Source: Micromonospora thermarum
GTDB lineage: Bacteria > Actinomycetota > Actinomycetes > Mycobacteriales > Micromonosporaceae
Assembly: GCF_012034245.1 (NCBI RefSeq)
Contig: NZ_JAATEO010000016.1
Span: 1-64,000, forward strand
Direction of reading: 5' to 3'
Length of the DNA: 64,000 bases
Below are positions 1 to 8,526 of this stretch, piece after piece. The position numbers and the translations under genes were made by a program. The notes below the pieces were generated by a model, which searched no databases, was not told the origin of the DNA, and was given only the letters and a program-made list of their open reading frames with translations. How positions within the stretch are numbered: the first letter of the stretch is position 1; each line of letters begins with the position of its first letter.

Positions 1-60
1 GGGGGCCGGGCCGGGGGGGGGGGGGGCGGGGGGGGGGGCCCCCCCCCCCCCCGCCGCACC
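1..60. other. G/C homopolymer at window edge
   Basis: The first 52 bases are almost only G followed by a run of C. They encode nothing recognisable. Bases 61-224 are GC-rich with imperfect repeats of a CGCCCGCACCACC-like unit and also show no gene. A G run passing directly into a C run at a sequence end suggests a contig edge or assembly artefact more than biology. Confidence 0.6.
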
Positions 61-224
61 CGACGCCGCTCCGGCACCGGGCGCCGCGCCCGCACGATCG
101 GACACCAGTCCGGGACCACCGGACGCGCCCGCACCACCCGGCGCCGCGCCCGCACCACCGGGCGCCTGGCCGGCCGTTCCGGGGTCCGGCAAGCGGCCGG
201 CGCCGGCCGGCTCGCGCGGCCCGG

Positions 225-992
225 TCATGCCGGACGGCGGGCGAACAGGTGCAGCTGCGCGGCGAGGTCCCGCCAGGGAGCCCGGGCGGCGAGCGCCCGC
301 TCCAGCTCCAGCAGGGCGGCCGGCTGGCCGTCGGCGACCACGGCGGGGAGCAGGTCGGCGAGGACGCGTACGCCGTGGATCTCCTCCACCGTCAGCCCGG
401 CGGCGGCCAGCAGCGCGGCGGCGCCCTCGGCGTCGTAGCGGCGGCGCAGGGTGTCGCGTGGCCCGGCGCTGCCGGTGGGCTCGGCGGCCAGCGCGGCGGC
501 GACGTCCAGGTGCCCGCTCATCGCCCGGCCGAGCACGGCGGCGGCCCGCCCGGCGACCAGTACGCTCGCGGCGCCGCCCGGGCGGAGGGCGGCGGCCAGC
601 GCGGCGACCACCGGCTCCGGGTCGTCGACCACCTCGAGGACGGCGTGGCAGAGCACCAGGTCCACACTGGCCGGCTCGACCAGCCCGGCGAGCGCGTCCC
701 CGTCGCCCTGCACGGCGCGTACCCGATCGGCGACCCCGGCCTCGGCGGCGCGGCGGGTCAGCGCGGCGAGCGCGTCGGGACTGGCGTCGACGACGGTCAC
801 CCGGTGCCCGGCCTGGGCCAGCGGCACGGCGAATCCGCCGGTGCCGCCACCCACGTCGAGGACGGTCAGCTCGGTGTCACCGCGGCGGTCCAGCTCGGCG
901 CGCAGCACCGACCAGATCACGGCGGTACGGGGGGTCAGCGGCGGCCCGGCGAGTCGGCCTCGGGTGTGCTCCACCCCGACGAGCCTAGTCAC
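225..992 (-). CDS. class I SAM-dependent methyltransferase
   Basis: A 255-residue protein starting at GTG 992. The Rossmann glycine loop is near residues 44-53 (VLDVGGGTGG), followed by the acidic residue that would bind the SAM ribose (VVDASPDAL) and a motif-II-like segment (VDLVLCHAVLEVVDD). The fold assigns it to class I methyltransferases of the UbiE/Methyltransf_11 type; nothing visible gives the substrate. It begins 30 bp after the stop of the 59-residue ORF at 1023-1202, so the two are probably co-transcribed. Whether they belong to the mutagenesis operon upstream is unclear. Confidence 0.85.
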   Translation of the reverse strand: MTRLVGVEHTRGRLAGPPLTPRTAVIWSVLRAELDRRGDTELTVLDVGGGTGGFAVPLAQAGHRVTVVDASPDALAALTRRAAEAGVADRVRAVQGDGDALAGLVEPASVDLVLCHAVLEVVDDPEPVVAALAAALRPGGAASVLVAGRAAAVLGRAMSGHLDVAAALAAEPTGSAGPRDTLRRRYDAEGAAALLAAAGLTVEEIHGVRVLADLLPAVVADGQPAALLELERALAARAPWRDLAAQLHLFARRPA

Positions 993-1022
993 CCGGTCCA
1001 GCTCGGCCGGGGACGCGGGCGG

Positions 1023-1202
1023 TCAGGCCTCGCCGCCGGCGGCGGTGTCCTCCTCGTGTCGGGAGCGCACGGAGTTGGCGACGGGCCTGTCGGTGACCTC
1101 GTACTCGCGGGTCTCCGTGTGGTGTGTGGGCACCCAGCCGGCACCCAGCCGGGTCCGTCGGGCGTTGGCGACTCCACCGCTGTTGGCGCGATACCCCGTC
1201 AT
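1023..1202 (-). CDS. small hypothetical protein, 59 residues
   Basis: A 59-residue ORF starting MTGYRANSGGVANARRTRLG and ending EEDTAAGGEA. A purine-rich ribosome site (GAGGGGAAC) lies just upstream of the ATG at 1202. Composition is hydrophilic and mixed-charge, with no membrane segment or recognised domain. Codon third positions look like real coding sequence. It sits between dnaE2 and the methyltransferase on the same strand. The strong Shine-Dalgarno and closely spaced downstream gene support it; its function is unknown. Confidence 0.65.
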   Translation of the reverse strand: MTGYRANSGGVANARRTRLGAGWVPTHHTETREYEVTDRPVANSVRSRHEEDTAAGGEA

Positions 1203-1300
1203 CGGTACGTTCCCCTCGTGACGCGCGGGCCACCCTGCCCGCGCGGGCAGGAGTCTCCCGCCGTCCGGGAAGGAAAACCGTAATGTGGATCACTTATTGA

Positions 1301-4300
1301 TCAACGGAAATCGCGTGAGGCGGGGCTGACCGGGGGATCAATCGGATCCAACCGGTCAGCGGTGAGATTGATCACTCCCTCGTGACGGTGCAGCCGCCCC
1401 CGGACCACCAGCGCGGCGCTGGTCCGCGCCACCCGCCGGTACCGCTGCCAGAGCCCCGGGGAGCAGGTGACGTTGAGCATCCCCGTCTCGTCCTCGAGGT
1501 TGAGGAAGGTGACCCCGCCCGCGGTCGCCGGGCGCTGCCGGTGGGTGACGATCCCGCCGACCCGGATCCGCCGACCCGGATCCACCCGGCCGAGCCGGGC
1601 GATCGGCACCGCGCCCAGGGCGTCGAGCTGGTCGCGGATGAACCGGGCCGGGTGGCTCTCCGGCGACAGCCCGGTCGCCCACACGTCCGCGACGAGACGG
1701 TCCACCGCCTCCATCCCGGGCAGGGTCGGCGCGGCCGTGCCGGTCACCGTGCCGGGCAGGCGACCCGGCCGGTCCTGCGCCGCCGCGCCGGCGGCCCACA
1801 GCGCCTCCCGGCGGGTCAGGCCGAAGCACGCGAAGGCGTCCGCGGTGGCCAGCGCCTCCAGCTGCGCGGCGGTGAGACCCCCGCGCCGGGCCAGGTCCGG
1901 CATGTCCCGGTACGGCCCGTGCGCCACCCGTTCGGCCTCGATCCGCTCGGCCACGTCCTCGCCGAGGGTACGCACGCTCGACAGTCCCAGACGGACGGCC
2001 GGCCCGCCCAGCCCCCAGGCGTGCGGCGGCTCCCCCGGCCGGCTCCCCCACCGGGTGTCCGGGGTGGATTCCAGGACGGCCTTCGCGCCGCTCGCGTTCA
2101 CGTCCGGCCGGCGGACCTCCACCCCGTGCCGGCGCGCGTCGTCGACCAGGGTCTGCGGCGAGTAGAAGCCCATCGGCTGGGCGTTGAGCAGCGCGGCCAG
2201 GAACGGACCGGGGTGGTAGCGCTTGAGCCAGGAACTGGCGTAGACCAGGTACGCGAAGCTCATCGCGTGGCTCTCCGGGAAGCCGTAGCTGGCGAACGCG
2301 GTGAGCTTGCGGTAGACGTCGTCGGCCAGCTCGCCGGTGATCCCCCGCTCGGCCATGCCGGCGTAGAGCCGGTCGGCGATCTGCGCCATCCGCTCCACCG
2401 ACCGCTTGGCCCCCATGGCCCGGCGCAGCTGGTCCGCCTCGGCGGCGTCGAACCCGGCCAGGTCGATGGCGAGCTGCATCAGCTGCTCCTGGAACAGCGG
2501 CACGCCGAGGGTCTTCTCCAGCGCGTTGCGCATCAGCGGGTGCGGGAAGGTGACCGGCTCCTGGCCGTTCTTGCGCCGGATGTACGGGTGCACCGAGCCG
2601 CCCTGGATCGGGCCGGGCCGGATCAGCGCCACCTCCACCACCAGGTCGTAGAAGCAGCGGGGCTTGAGCCGGGGCAGGGTGGCCATCTGGGCGCGACTCT
2701 CCACCTGGAACACCCCGACCGAGTCGGCCCGGCAGAGCATGTCGTACACCTCGGGGTCGTCCAGGGTCATGTCCCCCAGGTCGAGGCTCATCCCGATCAT
2801 GTCGTAGCCGTAGTGCAGCGCGGAGAGCATGCCGAGGCCGAGCAGGTCGAACTTGACCAGCCCGACCGCGGCGCAGTCGTCCTTGTCCCACTGGAGGACG
2901 CTGCGGCCGGGCATCCGCCCCCACTCCACCGGGCAGACCTCGATCACCGGCCGGTCGCAGATCACCATGCCGCCGGAGTGGATGCCCAGGTGCCGGGGGA
3001 ACCCCGCCCACCTCCCCGAGCCACCAGTCAGCTCGTTGGCGTACGCGACCACCTGCTCGGGGATGTCCTCCACGTCGACCGCGGCGACCGAACCCCAGCG
3101 GTCGATCTGCTTGCTCCAGGCGTCCTGCTGCCCGGGCGAGAACCCGAACGCCTTCGCCACGTCCCGCACCGCCGACCGCGGCCGGTACGAGATGACGTTG
3201 GCGACCTGGGCGGTGTGCTCCCGGCCGTACCGGGCGTAGACGTGCTGGATGACCTCCTCGCGGCGGTCGGACTCGATGTCCACGTCGATGTCCGGCGGGC
3301 CGTCCCGCTCGGGGGCGAGGAAACGCTCGAAGAGCAGCCGGTGCCGCACGGCGTCCACATTGGTGATCCGCAGCGCGTAGCAGACCGCCGAGTTGGCCGC
3401 CGACCCCCGGCCCTGGCAGTAGATGTCCTGCTCGCGGCAGAACGTGACGATGTCGTAGACCACCAGGAAGTAGCCGGGGAAGCCCAGCTCCTCGATCATG
3501 TTCAGCTCGTGCTCCAGCTGCGCGTACGCCTCGGGGTGCGCCTCCGGCGGGCCGTACCGCTCCCGCGCGCCCTGCGCGGTGAGGTGGCGCAGCCAGCTCA
3601 TCTCGGTGTGCCCTGGCGGCACCGGGTACGCCGGCAGCGCCGGTGCGACGAGCTGGAGGTCGAAGGCGAGCTCCGTACCGAACTCGGCGGCCCGGGCCAC
3701 GGCTCCCGGGTACGCGGCGAACCGGGCCGCCATCTCCGCGCCGCTGCGCAGGTGGGCGGTGCCGGCGGCGGGCAGCCAGCCGTCGATCTCGTCCAGGCTG
3801 CGCCGGGCCTGGACCGCGGCGACCGTGGTGGCCAGCCGGCGCCGCCCGGGGGTGGCGTAGTGCACGTTGTTGGTCGCCACCGTCGGCAGCCCGGCGGCGG
3901 CGGCCAGCTCGGCGAGGGCGTCGTTGCGGTCCGCGTCGACCGGGTGGCCGTGGTCGGTCAGCTCCACCGCCACCGTCTCCGCGCCGAAGAGCGCGGTCAG
4001 CCGGTCCAGCTCCCGGGCCGCCGCGTCGACGCCCTCGGTGAGCAGGGCGGCCGGCACGTGCCCCTTGCGGCAGCCGGTGAGCACCAGCACGTGGTCTTTC
4101 AGCTCGGCGGCGACCTCCTCCAGCTCCCCGTAGACCGGGCGGCCCTTCTCCCCACCGCGCAGCTGGGCGCGGGAGATGGTGGCGGCCAGCCGCGCGTACC
4201 CCTCATGGCCGTGGGCGAGCAGCAGCAGGTGCCGGCCGAGCGGGTCCGGTTCGCCGTTCTGCGGGCCGGGCAGGTCGAGGGAGAGTTCCGCGCCGAAGAC

Positions 4301-4696
4301 CGTCGGCAGGTGCAGGGCGCGGGCCGCCTCGGCGAACCGCACCACACCGTAGAAGCCGTCGTGGTCGGTCACCGCGAGGGCGGTGAGCCCCAGCCGGGCG
4401 GCCTCCTCGGCCAGCTCCTCCGGGTGGCTGGCGCCGTCGAGGAAGCTGAAGTTGGTGTGCGAGTGCAGCTCCGCGTACGGCACCACACCGTCCGGGCGGT
4501 CCAGCGGTGGCGGCTCGTAGTGCTGGCGCTTGCGGGTCCAGGCCGGTGAGTCCCCACCGTCGGCGTCCACCGCCAGGGGGTCCACCACGTGCAGGTGCCG
4601 CTCCCCGCGCGGCGTACGGCGTTGCCCTCGGGCCGGCTTGCCGGTGAGCACCCGCTCCAGGTCCGACCACGGCAGATCCGGGTTGTGGAAACTCAC
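1301..4696 (-). CDS. dnaE2: error-prone DNA polymerase III alpha subunit DnaE2
   Basis: An 1131-residue polymerase of the DnaE2/ImuC class, starting at GTG 4696 behind a G-rich ribosome site. In order: an N-terminal extension, a PHP domain from about residue 75 (ELHSHTNFSFLDGASHPEEL, then VTDHDGF), the C-family polymerase core with the catalytic aspartate motif PDIDVDIE near residue 469, a helix-hairpin-helix region, and a C-terminal OB fold (IRVGGIVTHRQRPA). In mycobacteria DnaE2 does damage-induced translesion synthesis and mutagenesis with ImuA' and ImuB. The catalytic aspartates are present, so an active polymerase is expected. It follows imuB by 78 bp and is the last polymerase gene of an SOS-type operon. 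Confidence 0.97.
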   Translation of the reverse strand: MSFHNPDLPWSDLERVLTGKPARGQRRTPRGERHLHVVDPLAVDADGGDSPAWTRKRQHYEPPPLDRPDGVVPYAELHSHTNFSFLDGASHPEELAEEAARLGLTALAVTDHDGFYGVVRFAEAARALHLPTVFGAELSLDLPGPQNGEPDPLGRHLLLLAHGHEGYARLAATISRAQLRGGEKGRPVYGELEEVAAELKDHVLVLTGCRKGHVPAALLTEGVDAAARELDRLTALFGAETVAVELTDHGHPVDADRNDALAELAAAAGLPTVATNNVHYATPGRRRLATTVAAVQARRSLDEIDGWLPAAGTAHLRSGAEMAARFAAYPGAVARAAEFGTELAFDLQLVAPALPAYPVPPGHTEMSWLRHLTAQGARERYGPPEAHPEAYAQLEHELNMIEELGFPGYFLVVYDIVTFCREQDIYCQGRGSAANSAVCYALRITNVDAVRHRLLFERFLAPERDGPPDIDVDIESDRREEVIQHVYARYGREHTAQVANVISYRPRSAVRDVAKAFGFSPGQQDAWSKQIDRWGSVAAVDVEDIPEQVVAYANELTGGSGRWAGFPRHLGIHSGGMVICDRPVIEVCPVEWGRMPGRSVLQWDKDDCAAVGLVKFDLLGLGMLSALHYGYDMIGMSLDLGDMTLDDPEVYDMLCRADSVGVFQVESRAQMATLPRLKPRCFYDLVVEVALIRPGPIQGGSVHPYIRRKNGQEPVTFPHPLMRNALEKTLGVPLFQEQLMQLAIDLAGFDAAEADQLRRAMGAKRSVERMAQIADRLYAGMAERGITGELADDVYRKLTAFASYGFPESHAMSFAYLVYASSWLKRYHPGPFLAALLNAQPMGFYSPQTLVDDARRHGVEVRRPDVNASGAKAVLESTPDTRWGSRPGEPPHAWGLGGPAVRLGLSSVRTLGEDVAERIEAERVAHGPYRDMPDLARRGGLTAAQLEALATADAFACFGLTRREALWAAGAAAQDRPGRLPGTVTGTAAPTLPGMEAVDRLVADVWATGLSPESHPARFIRDQLDALGAVPIARLGRVDPGRRIRVGGIVTHRQRPATAGGVTFLNLEDETGMLNVTCSPGLWQRYRRVARTSAALVVRGRLHRHEGVINLTADRLDPIDPPVSPASRDFR

Positions 4697-4774
4697 GCCC
4701 CCACCCCCGGGTACGGGCGCGCCGGGCGCGCCGACGACGCGGTCGCACGGACGGGGCAGCTCGACAGGGGACGG

Positions 4775-6565
4775 TCAGTCATAGACCGCCTCCACCAGCC
4801 ACCGGCCGCCCTCGACCGTGAGCAGCAGGGCGGTGCCGTCGGCGAGGCCGACCTGGAACCGGGCCCGCCGCCGGGCCTCGGCCGGTGCCCACCAGCGCTC
4901 GTCGGCCGGCCACGGCCCGGTCCAGCCCACGATCTCCACCGGGCGGGCGGTCCCGACGGCCAGCCGGGCCGGTGCGGCGCTCACCGCCAGGCGCGCGCTG
5001 ACCACGACCGGCTCGCCGGCCGCGTCGTGCACGGTGGCGGCGAGCGGCTCGGGGAGCACCACCGCCGGTGCCGGCGGTGGGAGCCGACCCGGCCACGGCG
5101 GCTCCGCCGCCCGGCCCGCCGCCCGGCCCGCCGACCGACCCGTCCGGGCCGGGAGCGGGTCGGTGTGGGCCGGGAGCGGGCCGGCGTGGGCCGGCAGCGG
5201 GGGCGGGCCCGGGCGGGCGGGGAGGCGTTCGTCGCCCCACGGCACCAGGCGTACCTGGTCGGCCGGGGACCGCCCGCCGCCGAGCACCGCCGTGACCACC
5301 GCCTCGGGGCCGAGGATGCCCTGGACGCGGCTGAGCGCCCGGTGCGCCCGCTCCCGCTCCTCGCCGGCCTCCCCCCACAGGCCCGGTTGCAGGGCGCCCT
5401 GCGCGATCACCCCGTCGGGGACCAGCCGCAGCCGGATGATGCCGGCCGTCGGCCGGGCCGGGCGGGCACCGGTCCGGCCGGGCCGGCCGCCGGAGAGCCA
5501 GCCGTCGAGCTGCCACCGGACGCGGTCGGCGATGGCGGTGGCGGTGAGCAGACCGTCGTGCCGCCAGACCCGGTGCAGCTCCTGGCCGTGCGCGGTGACC
5601 GCCTCGATGCCGAGCCGGGTGCAGGCCAGCCCGTGCGCGGCGAGCCGCTCGTGCAGCCGCTCGGCCAGCGCCCGGGCGACGAAGGCCGCCGCGTCGACCC
5701 GGTCGAGGGGATCGTCCTGGTCGGCGGTGACCGCCAGGTCGGCCGGGGGTTGCCGGACGGCGAGCGGGCGGTGGTCCCGCCCCGCCGCCAGCCGGTGGGC
5801 CAGCGCACCGTCGAAACCGAACCGGGCCAGCACGTCCCCGGCGGGCAGCGCCGCGAAGTCGCCGAGGGTACGCACACCGAGCCGGCGCAGCAGGTCGGCC
5901 AGGGCCGGACGGCCGAGCGCCTCGACCGGCAGGTCGGCGAGGAACCGCGGCGTCCCGCCCGGCGGGACGACCCGGCCGGAGCGGGCGGCCAGCCCCGCGG
6001 CGAAGACCCCGTCGGCGATGCCGATCTGACTCTCCACCGCGCAGGCCTGGGCGACGTGCTCGACGATCCGCTCCGCCGCCGCCTCCTCGCCGCCGAGGTA
6101 GCGGCTCGGCCCCCGGGCCGCCACCGCGCACGCGCCGGGGCGGACCACCTCGACGCCGGCCACCAACTCCTCGACCGCGGCCACCACCGGCTCGAACGCC
6201 CGGGCGTCCCGGGCGGGGTCGTGGTCGACGACGGTGAGCCGGGGGCACCGGCCCTGCGCATCCCGCCTGCGCAGCCCCCGGCGGACCCCCTCCGCCCGGG
6301 CCTGCTCCGAGCAGGCGACCACCCGGTTGGCGTGCAGCACCGCGACCGGATCGGTGGCCGGCACCCCGTCGACGATCTCGGCGGCGATCACCGGCCAGTC
6401 CGGACACCAGAGCACCAGCGTGCGTACCGGCGCGGCGGACCCGCCGGCCGCCCCGGAACGGACCGTGCCGGAGCCGCCGGCCGTCCCGGGAGGGGACGCG
6501 CCGGTCACGCCGGTCACCTCGGGAGGGGACGCGCCGGTCGCCCCGGGCGGGGATGTGCCGGTCAC
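4775..6565 (-). CDS. imuB: ImuB, Y-family polymerase-like mutasome subunit
   Basis: A 596-residue protein with a Y-family fold. After a Gly/Pro/Thr-rich N-terminus of about 48 residues comes LVLWCPDWPVIAAE, where active polymerases carry a DxDxF motif; the usual SxDE motif is also not seen, that region reading PSRYLGGEEA. Loss of these acidic residues is characteristic of ImuB, which bridges DnaE2 to the sliding clamp rather than polymerising. The palm, thumb and little-finger-like regions are followed by a Pro-rich linker and a basic C-terminal domain. It overlaps imuA' by 4 bp, indicating translational coupling. The long low-complexity N-terminus makes the exact start uncertain. Confidence 0.92.
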   Translation of the reverse strand: MTGTSPPGATGASPPEVTGVTGASPPGTAGGSGTVRSGAAGGSAAPVRTLVLWCPDWPVIAAEIVDGVPATDPVAVLHANRVVACSEQARAEGVRRGLRRRDAQGRCPRLTVVDHDPARDARAFEPVVAAVEELVAGVEVVRPGACAVAARGPSRYLGGEEAAAERIVEHVAQACAVESQIGIADGVFAAGLAARSGRVVPPGGTPRFLADLPVEALGRPALADLLRRLGVRTLGDFAALPAGDVLARFGFDGALAHRLAAGRDHRPLAVRQPPADLAVTADQDDPLDRVDAAAFVARALAERLHERLAAHGLACTRLGIEAVTAHGQELHRVWRHDGLLTATAIADRVRWQLDGWLSGGRPGRTGARPARPTAGIIRLRLVPDGVIAQGALQPGLWGEAGEERERAHRALSRVQGILGPEAVVTAVLGGGRSPADQVRLVPWGDERLPARPGPPPLPAHAGPLPAHTDPLPARTGRSAGRAAGRAAEPPWPGRLPPPAPAVVLPEPLAATVHDAAGEPVVVSARLAVSAAPARLAVGTARPVEIVGWTGPWPADERWWAPAEARRRARFQVGLADGTALLLTVEGGRWLVEAVYD

Positions 6566-7353
6566 GCGGGGCTGACCAGGGTGAGCGCCGGCAGGGCCGG
6601 CTCGACGGCGGAGGCCGCCGGCACCGTGCGGAGCCGACCGGCGGTCGAGCGGCCGGTGACCGAGGCGACCGGCGCGGCGGGAATCGGGCGGGGGATGACC
6701 CGGGTCAGCGCGTCACCGGGCAGCCAGACCGTCACCTCCCGGGGGCGGGCGGCGGCGCCCCGGCCCCGCGCCGAGACGGTGACTTCCCGGCGCCGCAGCC
6801 GGCCCCGCCCGGCGCCGAGCCCCTCCCAGGCTCCCCGGACCACCTGGAGGGTCACGTCGGCGCCGTTCCACCGCCCGTACGGGACGAGGACACAGCCCCG
6901 CTGCCGGGCCCGGGCGGCCAGCCGGTCGGCGACCGATGCGGAGACCGTGGCCGGCACCGCGGTGACCACGACGTCCACCCCGTCGATCAGCGCGGCGACG
7001 ACGGTGGCCCACTCCGGCCCCGGATGCGGCACCAGGGCGAGCCGGTCCAGGGCGATGCCGAGCTCGGCGGCGGCACCCGCCCCGAAGGTCGGCACCCCGA
7101 CCACGGCGCACCACGAGCCGGCCCGGGACGCCTCGGCGAGCAGCGCCAGGACCAGGGAGGTGGCACCGCTGGGCCGGGGCTGGCCGGCGGCGACCGCGAT
7201 CGTGCTACCACGGCGCAACCCGCGGTTGGGCAGCAGGCCGGTCAGCTCCGGGGCCACCGGCAGCACCCGGTGACCGCCCGCCGGATCCGGGGCGCTCGCC
7301 GGGCGCACCAGACCCGCCAGTGCGGCGGTACCGACCACCATCCGGCCCGCCAT
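6562..7353 (-). CDS. imuA': ImuA'-like RecA-fold mutasome subunit
   Basis: A 263-residue protein starting at ATG 7353 with GGGGUAGG upstream. It has a RecA-like core (RGSTIAVAAGQPRPSGATSL), in which the Walker A loop is poorly conserved, and a basic C-terminal tail. ImuA' of mycobacteria interacts with ImuB and is needed for damage-induced mutagenesis. Identification rests on its size, RecA-like start and position directly upstream of imuB and dnaE2. Its stop overlaps the imuB start by 4 bp. The 267 bp between it and the HEPN gene show no coding potential. Confidence 0.85.
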   Translation of the reverse strand: MAGRMVVGTAALAGLVRPASAPDPAGGHRVLPVAPELTGLLPNRGLRRGSTIAVAAGQPRPSGATSLVLALLAEASRAGSWCAVVGVPTFGAGAAAELGIALDRLALVPHPGPEWATVVAALIDGVDVVVTAVPATVSASVADRLAARARQRGCVLVPYGRWNGADVTLQVVRGAWEGLGAGRGRLRRREVTVSARGRGAAARPREVTVWLPGDALTRVIPRPIPAAPVASVTGRSTAGRLRTVPAASAVEPALPALTLVSPA

Positions 7354-7620
7354 CGGACCTACCCCCTGTCGTGCTGCTGTGCGGTGTGCTGCTGATAGCT
7401 CAAAACGGACCGGGTGGACGGCCTCCGTCTCCGCCCTGCCGGCGCAGGTCGGCTGCTGGTCGGCTGCTGTCCCTCGGACCAGCCGGCGCGGGCCGGCGCC
7501 CTCGGCGGCGGCGCGGGCCGATCTCCCGTTGCGTCGGCGCGAGCCGTCTCCTCGTTGTCGACGGGAGCCGGCAGGCCGTCCCCGGGGACCGGCGCGGGCC
7601 CCGGGAACGGGTGCCGGGGA

Positions 7621-8070
7621 TCAGGCCGCGAGGCCGTCGAGTGCCGGTTGGTGCGCCACGCCGAGCGCGGTCTCCACCACCGTGACGAACTCCTCCGCCG
7701 CGCGGAGCAGGTCGTCGGCCTCCCGGGCGGTGACGACCCGGGGGATGCCGGCCTCGGCGGCGGCGCGCTTGCTGGCGCCGACGGCGAAGAACCGGGCCCA
7801 CTCGTCCAGCTCGGGGGCGACGCCGGAGAGCAGGACCCAGACGCTGGTGACCCGGTTCCGCCGGGTCGGCGCGGGGCGGGCGCGCGCGGCGAGCACGGCC
7901 GCGGCGGCGCGGAGGGCGGCCAGGTGGGCCGCCGCGTAGCGGAGGCCGTCCGGACCGGTCCGGGCGGCCTCCGCCAGCCCCTGGCGGGCGACCGCGAGAA
8001 GCTGGGCGGGGGTGCGGTGCGGCAGCACGTGCGCCGGCACCGTCGGTGCCTGAGCCGGATTGGTCGGCAT
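7621..8070 (-). CDS. SAV_6107-type HEPN domain protein
   Basis: A 149-residue, mostly helical protein starting at ATG 8070 behind a perfect GGAGGAG ribosome site. Residues 44-49 read RYAAAH, an R-x4-H motif of the kind that forms the ribonuclease site in many HEPN proteins. The overall pattern (PAQLLAVARQGLAEA, then READDLLRAAEEFVTVVE) matches the SAV_6107 HEPN family of actinobacteria. It is the first gene below the SOS box at 8398 and reads into imuA'-imuB-dnaE2. A role in RNA cleavage or as a regulator of the mutagenesis response is inference; the family has no firm function that I know of. Confidence 0.82.
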   Translation of the reverse strand: MPTNPAQAPTVPAHVLPHRTPAQLLAVARQGLAEAARTGPDGLRYAAAHLAALRAAAAVLAARARPAPTRRNRVTSVWVLLSGVAPELDEWARFFAVGASKRAAAEAGIPRVVTAREADDLLRAAEEFVTVVETALGVAHQPALDGLAA

Positions 8071-8177
8071 GGGTCTGTCTCCTCCACGTGGCCGAGGCGC
8101 GCACCCCGCGACGGAAACCGGTCCGCCGGCGGGACCGCCGGGTCGAGTGGTGCGGAGGAAGACGCACCGGTGTGGGA

Positions 8178-8220
8178 GCCGGCCGGGTGTGGACGCTTCC
8201 CCACACCACACCCGGCCGGC
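8178..8220. promoter_or_regulatory. 15-bp perfect hairpin in HEPN-gene leader
   Basis: A perfect 15-bp inverted repeat (8178-8192 and 8206-8220, GCCGGCCGGGTGTGG and its complement) with a 13-base loop. A smaller alternative stem, GTGTGG 8187-8192 with CCACAC 8201-8206, would use the same bases and exclude the large one. It lies between the SOS box and the HEPN start, inside the probable 5' leader. It could be an attenuator, an RNA-protein site or a DNA operator; the sequence does not decide. Confidence 0.5.
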
Positions 8221-8397
8221 ATGACCGGCGGGTTCGTCGCCCGCCGCCCGGGGGTCGAGGGCGGCGGGCGACGCTCCTGCCTGACGGGTCCGGGCTCGCG
8301 ACTGCCCGGAACCCTGGTGCGGCCCGCGGAGCCGCACCTGCCCGGACCGGCGCCGCGAAACACCGCTCCGGGCTGTTGGAACGAGCGTACGAGGCAA

Positions 8398-8413
8398 TCG
8401 AACACTCGTTCTA
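8398..8413. promoter_or_regulatory. LexA-type SOS box
   Basis: The sequence TCGAACACTCGTTCTA matches the actinobacterial LexA operator TCGAAC-N4-GTTCGA at 11 of 12 informative positions. It is 328 bp upstream of the HEPN start on the minus strand and 114 bp upstream of the YbaK gene on the plus strand. Because the minus-strand operon carries the damage-mutagenesis genes, control of that operon is the natural reading. An effect on the divergent gene is possible. Confidence 0.8.
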
Positions 8414-8526
8414 ACTACTGCTGACAGTACACCCTCCCCCCGACGAAAATGCAACGTGTGACGCGCCGGAGGTGCGTCAGCGTGGCCGGCTGAACCCGCC
8501 CCGGGCGTACCGGGAAGAATGGCGGC

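Noticed and set aside
1..224. Possible origin-like or regulatory GC repeat at the window start
   Set aside because: Long G and C homopolymers at a sequence end look like an assembly artefact, with no DnaA boxes or iterons.
1382..4549. Long open frame antisense to dnaE2
   Set aside because: Codon-position composition and lack of domains show it is a shadow of the GC-rich dnaE2 gene.
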